Source of the DNA: Membranipora membranacea
Lineage: Eukaryota > Bryozoa > Gymnolaemata > Cheilostomatida > Membraniporidae
Direction of reading: 5' to 3'
Length of the DNA: 64,000 bases
Assembly: GCA_914767715.1 (NCBI GenBank)
Contig: OU612074.1
Span: 20,260,062 to 20,324,061 of the forward strand
Part shown: positions 46,901-55,900 of the stretch, piece by piece
How the letters are laid out: each line of letters opens with the position of its first letter
Position numbering within the stretch: position 1 is the stretch's first letter
Notes under the pieces: generated by a model
Told to the model about the DNA's origin: nothing
The model's database searches: none
The model's input: only the letters and a program-made list of their open reading frames with translations
Made by a program: the position numbers and the translations under genes

Positions 46901-49900
46901 AATTGCACTGCCTGACATCTCTTCCTCGCGTAGTTATCATTAGTTTCAAAGCATAGGTAAATGATACCTGATTTCATATGAAGTAAGTTGTAAGGGGAGA
47001 GAGGTTCGCAGTTTGCCATACACTCATACAATAAAGAAGGTAGAGCAGAACTACTGACACTCTTGAAAAGTTAGGCCAACTGAGAGCATCCCATCCACAC
47101 AAAGCCTAAATTTTTTCAATTGATCGTGTCCAAACCGGTCAAATTAATATGTGAGAGAATTTGGAAAATAAAAGGTTTTCAATTCGGACACATGACTGCA
47201 TACTGAAATCGCCCTTGTCCTAGAACGCCAATGAGCTACCATTCTTTCCTCATTTGGAGAACTTCAAAAAAGAAGTTTATCGAAGGTTTAAAAATGAAGG
47301 TTTCTACTATTTTTCGATGTCTTCTGATATCAGAAACATATTTATTTTTAGTTTGTATGGGAAAAATCAGTAATTAGGAATAAGGCAGTGGTAGGTTTTT
47401 TATCTTGTAAAGCACAAACCCATAAACACCACAAAGATTAAGCAGAGGAGACAATTTCTTAAACTGTACACAGTTTTTGCCAGAAAGTGCTATGCTTTGT
47501 CAGTGCAAAATAAACTGCTATGGCTATGCTATTATTAGTGTGTTCCTTGACTGAGAGGTGTTACTGAAAGACAAACATCAACTCTTTTCTTGTCCACCAT
47601 AATTCCAGCTGTTGAGATCAGGAAGTAATGCAGTTAAATTTAGCAGCCCAAATATTATTGGAAAATGAGAGGTTGCCAACAATTGATTCCTATAACACAA
47701 ACTGAACTGATGTATTTAACTCGATCTTCAATGTGTAATACGCAATTTTCTCTTGTTCTAAGATAGATCTAACTCCATAGTTTTCTAATCATAACATTCT
47801 GATATGTCTGCTGAAAAAGAATTGTCTCCCAATTGGTCTCTTCATTTGTGCTGATGAGTCTGCTGTTGCTTTGATTAACAGGGGATAATCTCTTGTGTGG
47901 ATAGTCTCATCAACAAGCACCTGGATTGTTTTATACTATAGATAATTTCAAACAAATTCTCCGCGGTTTTTTTGAGTGATATGGAAATCAAATGGTTGAT
48001 GGATTGATATGTAAAGCCCATTTTTGCTATTGCACAATATCACAGCCTGTGTAAACTCTTATTTTGATATAGCTCAGGCTACTAGATCTGTAATACCTAA
48101 TCAGGAGTTTCTCAGATCACAAGGACTAAGCCGAGTGAGTTTAACCCTGCCATCTAATAACACAGTGTTCTCTTGCTGGGACGGAGGCAAACCTGTTCTT
48201 GGAAAGACAACAGCTCGCAAACAGCTGGTATTCTCGGCAAGGTAAGAATTAAAAATAAACAAAACTCCTTTGATCATTATAAATACTTTTCACTTAATGT
48301 GGATCAATATCATTGTAAAACAAGAGAAGTCACTGTAATTTTGATTTCAAAAAGTCCATGCATCAAGGTGCATCTATGTCATCAATATTTACAAGAAAAA
48401 GATCATGATTTGTAATTGAAAAACACATCACATATTTAAAGAGGTAAATCTGATGTTTTATGTAACATTCTATCCATGTATAGTTCCATATATTTCACCC
48501 TGTAACTTTATTTGCAAAGATTAAATTGAGTGTATATATATTACATATAAATACCCCACAAATTCTAGAACTTTCATATCTCATTAATTTATGGCAGGTT
48601 TGGCGCACACCGTATAGCTGTCGTATAGCCTTTAAAGCGCTTTGAGTACATGAAGCATTGTTTGAAATAGTTAATGAAACCATGTCAATGTTTTTTTATA
48701 AACCGCAGCAGCCAGTTTGAGTGATGTGCTTATCAGCAGCTGTTGTTTCAATATTTTTAAATGCTCACCTCGGCACAACCGTTTTATCTGTGCTTAAATT
48801 CTACCCAAATACCAACAATATTATACTGTCAGGCAGCTACTAATGACAGAGTTTTCGAGTTGCTTCCATCAGCAATGGTTCAACTCTAATGCCCTGCTAT
48901 GAGACAGGAAATGATGCCAGCTTGAAATTTTTGTGATTGTCTGATATTTATTTATGCACTTAATGTTTGTGTGCGTGTTTGTGTGTGAGTTATGTATGAT
49001 TGCGTTGTAATCCAAGTACTGAGGCTGAAATAGCTGAAGTACAGCTAGCCCTCAACAAATTATATCACATAACAAATATCATTGTTCATTGATATATGGT
49101 TTCAGGGAAACCCCAGAGCCCTTTATTTTCAGGGGAGGTCTTGGCCCTAGATCATTTAAACAGCAGAGTACTCTAAGGCCCCTTCGGCACCCTCCCCGTG
49201 TTCCACAGGCATGCTGTTCTTAATAACTGCCAAGCGGTCAGCAACCCCAACAAAATCTACTCTTTTCCAGCAAGATCTACTCTTCTCCAACAAAATCAAC
49301 TCTATTCCAGCAACCTCTACCTTGTTGGCCTTTGGGTAGCCTCTAAAGCACCATGCACAGTGTATATCACTAGAGTGAGAATGAATTATGGAACTGTATA
49401 TGCAGCTATTCATTGTGGATACATAAATGGTGTACGGTATACTTTTTTCTTAAATCTTTGTTTAAAACTTATAGAAAGAATGCTCTGAATTCTCCACAGA
49501 CCCCAGCCCCACCTCAATATATACCGCCTACAGTACCGCCAACAACACAGAAAACAAACAAACCAGTTGTAGTGAAAAGTAGGTCATATTGATAATATCA
49601 CTTGATGATTTTTTGATATTGATTATCTGCTAATGCGATTGTATTGAAACGGCACTCCCTCACTAGCTGTTTAAACAAGATTCAAGTTTCCAAACCTTGT
49701 AGTGTAAAAATGCTTTTGTAGTGCATTTTATAGCCAAACTAGAGAACTAGGATATAAATGGGCTCACCGAGTTTGGCTAAGTGCAGACATGCAGTTGTTT
49801 CTCAATGTAATGTCAATGCCCAACCGTTTCACACAAAGATCGTATAAAAACACAATATCTTTCAGTTCAAAGATCTTACATATCTTTTTTAATCTTGATT

Positions 49901-52900
49901 TTGATTGATTGCTATTCTATCATTTGCAGTAGTTTAACTGAACTATCAAACTTCTTGGTCATCTAAGGTGCTGATCAAGCCTTTTCTTTTGTAAGGGAAG
50001 AAATGTACGTGGGACTACTGCAATGGGCTAGGAGACTGCGTGGAATTGCAAGACAAGGATCCCTTTTGTAAATGCAACAAAGGAAACCGTGGAAGCAAGT
50101 GTCAACATAGGATTGATGTTTGCAGCAGTAGCCCCTGCACGGTCAATGGTGAATGCATAGACGATGGACTCAATTTCTACTGTATGTGTAAAAAGAACTG
50201 GGAGGGAATGTTCTGTGAGAAAGGTGAGATAGTCAGATAGATGATCTACTTGCAGATTCTTTTTTAAGTTTGACAAAAAAATGTGACTTGTTATAACACA
50301 TTTTATGATTTCTTATTATTGGGATTTTTCTTCAGCCAAATTGAGGTTTATCCAAAAATGGGATGTTATCAATACAAATTATTTTTCAATTCATATTTGT
50401 ACACTTATAAAATTAGTGAGCACTCTCCACCAATATGGTTTTGCAAGTACTCCCATTTAATGCCCTCGTGTAATGAACAATTTGGCAATGCTTAATTGTT
50501 GCTCAGTGATTTTGGATGAAAATTGCAATAGGGTATTATCGTAATATGAGAGCCACAAAATTTGTATAAATAGATGCTTGTACAACAATCGTAGCAAGTT
50601 GAAACAATAATCATATTTGCCAACAATTATATTGATATCGATATTTGAATTTATCACACTCCAATATCGATTTACAAGAAAAACAGATCTGTATTCAGGA
50701 AAGTCCGACGCTAGTCGTTTATCAATGTTGTAGTCTTCTAACAATCACATGGAAATTGTCCAATAGTCGAAATTCTAATTGTCTTCATTTCAATCTGTTA
50801 TTGTTGTGATTAATGAAAAAACAGCCCTCAAATATTGATCCATCGATACTCCGACCTTATCATAAAAGTGATTATCAGTTCGAACCATAATATACCATAA
50901 ACAACCTACTGATATCAAAATATATCAATCAATTCCTTGATATTAATGTAACACTAGTCATTACAAGTGCACAGTTTTATATTGCTACTCTTTTAAAGAC
51001 TCTGGGCTTATCAAGTGTAATGGTCAAGCAGGCTGTACAGACATTGTTGGATATGGAGCGGTCTTTGCCCACCAAGAAGGATTATTCGGTATGTCTTCAC
51101 CAACCCGACACCTGTATGAAACAAAAATAGAACTCGTTGTTTCCTTTTGTGTCAATCATAGGACATGCAACATCAAATTAATTGAAACACAGCCAACCTC
51201 TCCTTTTTGACACCACATTTTCTTTTGAAAACAAGTCTAGGGCTCTAGGGCGCACTCACTCACTCTTAGCTTAATTAAATTCATTCAATACCTACCCTTA
51301 CCCAGTGGGCGGTTATAATGGTAGTGAGGTTGCTACAATGTATCTCATCACATGATACCATGTGGTGTGCTGGTAGGAAAATGGTCCCATCAATCACGGG
51401 GTTGTGCGACTAGTAAAACACATAGCTACGACGCGTTAACTCTCAAATAGCAAGTTATTGACCCTGTGGTAGTCACGGGATCACCCCAATTTTCCAGCAT
51501 AGCAATCATGGTACTAAGAGTAACTTAGACGTAACTTGAAAATTTTTCTGTTACATGAATTGCCATGTCTACTAGATGCTCATGCTGTCCGGGCTATATA
51601 ATCAATAGTCATTAAACATTTAATTTGTACAGGCACCGCCAAACCAAGACCTTGTCTCTCTTCACCTTGTGTAAATCACAAGGAGTGCATCGATGTCAGC
51701 AACGGTTTTGTCTGCAGGTGTCGTCCTGGCTTTACAGGAAAAAGATGTGAATCAAGTGAGTTAAACCATAGTAAACACATAAGAAATATGTATATATATA
51801 TTCAGATTCAAGAATGGCGTTAGAGACATCCATTCTGGTTTCTTGGTATTCAGATAACGTCTTTTGTAGTTTTGATATAAATTTGTAAAGAATTTCCAAA
51901 TGATAGATCGAAGTTGAAGATGAATGAGTTTTTTCTTGCTAGCCAGCTCATTACTGATTTGTCTCACTCTACTATCTGCTAGGGTGATGAATAGATCAGT
52001 TCCAGACCCAGCTCCATACAATAACTGCCACACATGAGTGCACCAACACTATGTTCATTAGTGTCAACTTTGAATATTATACAGACATCAAAACACGAGA
52101 AGTGTAAAACCTTGACCGGTTTAGGTTGATTATTTCCTCAAATAACCTCTACTAACTTAATTGCATATTGCATATTCGTTTTTAGTAATAAGGAATTCTG
52201 AAGACACATGCTGTGTAGATTTCACTGACGGAGAATATATTTGTCAATCATCCACTGTGAACAACGAATGTGTTGCTGACGTTGACATATCCGTGTGTTT
52301 TCCTAACCCATGCAGGCGTGATTCAACATGTACCATCGGAGATGATGGCAAATTCGTGTGCGAGTGCTCAAAGGACTGGACCGGAGACACATGCACAGAT
52401 AGTAAGATCTACACTTATAAACCCTATTTGACGTTTCTAATGATGTTAACAAATGAATTATTTCTTTCTATCCAGAGAAAGTGTCTTCTTGCATAATTCA
52501 AATCACTAATGATCGGAAGATAAATATTGACAAGGCATTTTAAGGGATTTGGATAACCGCTCTAGATTTTATTAACAAAAAGTTTTATTCATGCCACAAA
52601 CATTATCTTAGCAAGCGCTCATCTTGACAACATCTGTGACGGGTCTGGAACAATCAAGACAAGCAAAATATACATATTTAAACATGTTTGCTGCTGTTTT
52701 AATGTTTTAATGAGGTAGAACTGCAGATGTCATGAGAGACATTGAGCTATATATGTGATGTCATAGATGCTGGTCCTGGTTCACACTTACATCTAAGCTG
52801 ATAAATCTATCTACTGTTACACTGTTATACATTAGTTGTGGTTGACATGTCTCATCATTTGGTACATTGTAAAGCAACATAATTTTGATCACATTGCAAC

Positions 52901-55900
52901 CTGGTTAAATCACTTTGTAGCTTGGCTAGGTTTATTTGATAATGACCCAAGCTTTGGTTTGGGCTTCCAAGGAAATCAAAGCAAGTCAATTTGATTTGAG
53001 GCAATATAAGATTCCCAATGCACCTCCAAGGTCAAAGATGGCTCTCTCAGGTCCATGACCAAACAAGATATAACAAATTTATAACCAAGATATTACATAA
53101 AATTGCATTGTAATCACCGCAAATAATAATTTCATCCAATCAATTTCAACACAATCTAAGATTGGTAAAACCAATTTCCATATATTGACAATACCAAAAG
53201 TTATAAATGATATGTATCATATAGTTGGGTAGTTGCGAGTGAAAAGTCATGGGGAACAACTGTGTAACTGTATATGTAAGGTCTGTTTAAGGCTAAATTA
53301 AAGCAACCTGCAGCCTTTTAATGAAATGATCACTATAAAAATATCACTCTTATTTGTGGATGATTGGGGGATGACCTTTCTTTCCAGAAGTAAATAATTG
53401 TGACCAACCTGAGTATGAGTGCAATGATAATGGGGAATGTGTCAACACGATTGAGAGGGGTGCATCATGTGTGTGTGTTGCTGGATGGGCTGGCTCTTAC
53501 TGCGATATAAGGACCTCCTATGCTCTTCCAAGCATAAGCGATGACAGTAGGTGTTACCATGATATGGTAAATGAATTCTCGGTGTTGGTTCCCAACGCAT
53601 TGATAGAAAGCCAACAATTATCATCCTTCATTCATTTTACTCTCTGAATGCCTCTATATTGAATCATTTTCGATTGGATCTGTTATTGCCCTGGTCACTT
53701 TGATGTCTTAAGAAAAGATAATTAAATGATAACAATGAATTAGGATATAACAAAGCAAATTATGAACATCACCCAAATGAAAATTAAATGTTGATATTAT
53801 ATTATATTTGTCTTAAAGTTCAATAAAGGAGAATTTGTAATTCTTATTGTATTAAAATATTTTGATAGAACAACCACAGTGTGAGCAGTCGAGTTGTAGT
53901 GGGAATGGAGAGTGTACCAATTTGGCAGACGGCAGCTTTGCCTGCAGCTGCTCGGTTGGTTTTACTGGAGAGAAGTGTAAAACAGAAATGGATCTCTGCA
54001 GTCTCCATCCCTGCTCAAATGGTGGGACCTGTGCAGCTGGAGAAAACAATACCATCACCTGCACATGCCCAGTGGGCTGGAGTGGTGATACATGTGCAAA
54101 GGGTAGATATTTTGTCTTTTCATATGCTCATCAAAGCTATGTAAATATTTGATAGGATAGTTTCATATCATCTTCAACTACTCCCAAGGATACATAATGT
54201 TGGTAATGGAGTTACACTTTCAATAACAATTGTGTGCTTAATTTTTAAGTCCCTAACGATCCCCATAACTCATAAATTGATTGCGCAATAATTCTAGCTT
54301 AGTACGTTGAGTTTTTGCTCTCATTCTTTAAATATTATACACAGCCACATATTGCGCTTCTCATCTGAAAACATCAGATCACAAACAAACACTGCGATAT
54401 CTAAATTCCACAAATCGAACATTTTTAATGTCTTCAGATTTACCACTGAATGTTACTCTTACCAGGCTCGTAGTTCCAGGGGAGGCAAGGAGGCACTAAA
54501 CAGTGGCCTAAAACACTTTATTTGAATAATCATTTTCAGAATTAACATTTTACTGCCCTAATTGCTTGGGGAGGAGAGCACCCCTTCTGGAGATGCTTTC
54601 ACCTTGCCTCCCCTAATATTTGTTCCTAAACTGCGGCTCCGCTAACTATTTCCAGCTGAGAAGACATGCGCTGCTCAAAGTTGCAGTGGTAACGGACGAT
54701 GTCACGATTTGTACATGTCAGATTCAGAGTGCTCATGTGATCAGGGGTGGACGGGTTCTGACTGCAGCGTTGAAATAGACCACTGTGCCAGTGATCGGTG
54801 CTTGAACGGGGCTTCATGTATCGACGGCGAGGAAGGAGCAACATGTCTATGTGATGATAAATGGGCTGGTGAAACCTGTGGTATGTATCAATCATTGTGG
54901 CCTATTCAGATAATTTTGATTGATCGGTTAAATGATTGATTGAATGAATGATTGATTGATTGATTGAATGAATGATTGATTGATTGATTGATTGAATGAT
55001 AAATTCATTGATTCATTGATTCATTGATTCATTGATTCATTGATTCATTGATTCATTGATTCATTCATTGATTGATTCATTGATTGAATGATTAAATGAT
55101 TGCTTGATTGGTCGGGTAGTTTGTTGGTTGAGTGATTTATCGATTGATTTATTTCTTGAACCGTATACTGTCTGTTGGAAGCCAACCAGTTATAATGACT
55201 GGAATCTTCAATTGCTATCAATAAATATCTATATTATGAGATATTGCGGAGCGCAAAAAGTATCATTGATAGTGAGTGTGATTAGGGATGCTTATATCAT
55301 GATCTTGGAATATACCATTATTTATCCCATCGGCCATTATGATTTGCAAATTCGTGCATTATGCATTATATGAATGAAGAGAAAGAAGAAATAAAGTTTG
55401 TATATATATTTGGCTATACAAATGTGCATAATAAACAGATGTAAATTTGTATGTGTTTTTATGTGTTTTAGGTAATGCGGAGGTATCCAGATCTCTTGTA
55501 CTCCCACCTGGATCTTACTCTCTAACTTATTCAACTAAACCTGGCAGTTCAGACATCAAAATGTCTGTGACAGTAAAGGGTAATTGACAGTATAAGAATG
55601 AAGAATTTAAAATTCTATATTTTTTCCATTAGAAAGGATATTTTTTATTGCCATAACCTTATTACCTAGATTACGAATAAATTTGGTGATTTATTCAGTT
55701 ATAAGTTTTTCCGTTATATCTCCCTCCCTGGATAAAAGTCCCTAGACCAATTTGCTATTTATGTTTAAAATACTTGCTGAGTATGATTGATCAAATTCCC
55801 AAAAATTACTAAAAAAAATTCAATAACGCTGCACCTGATTGTTTCTCATGCAACATTACTACTAAACGTGTGGCTATATTATGTGGTGATAAATGTGTGA

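Noticed and set aside
54930-55110. Possible CRISPR-like or satellite array
   Set aside because: Units are only 4-8 bases with no spacers; an ordinary microsatellite in an intron.
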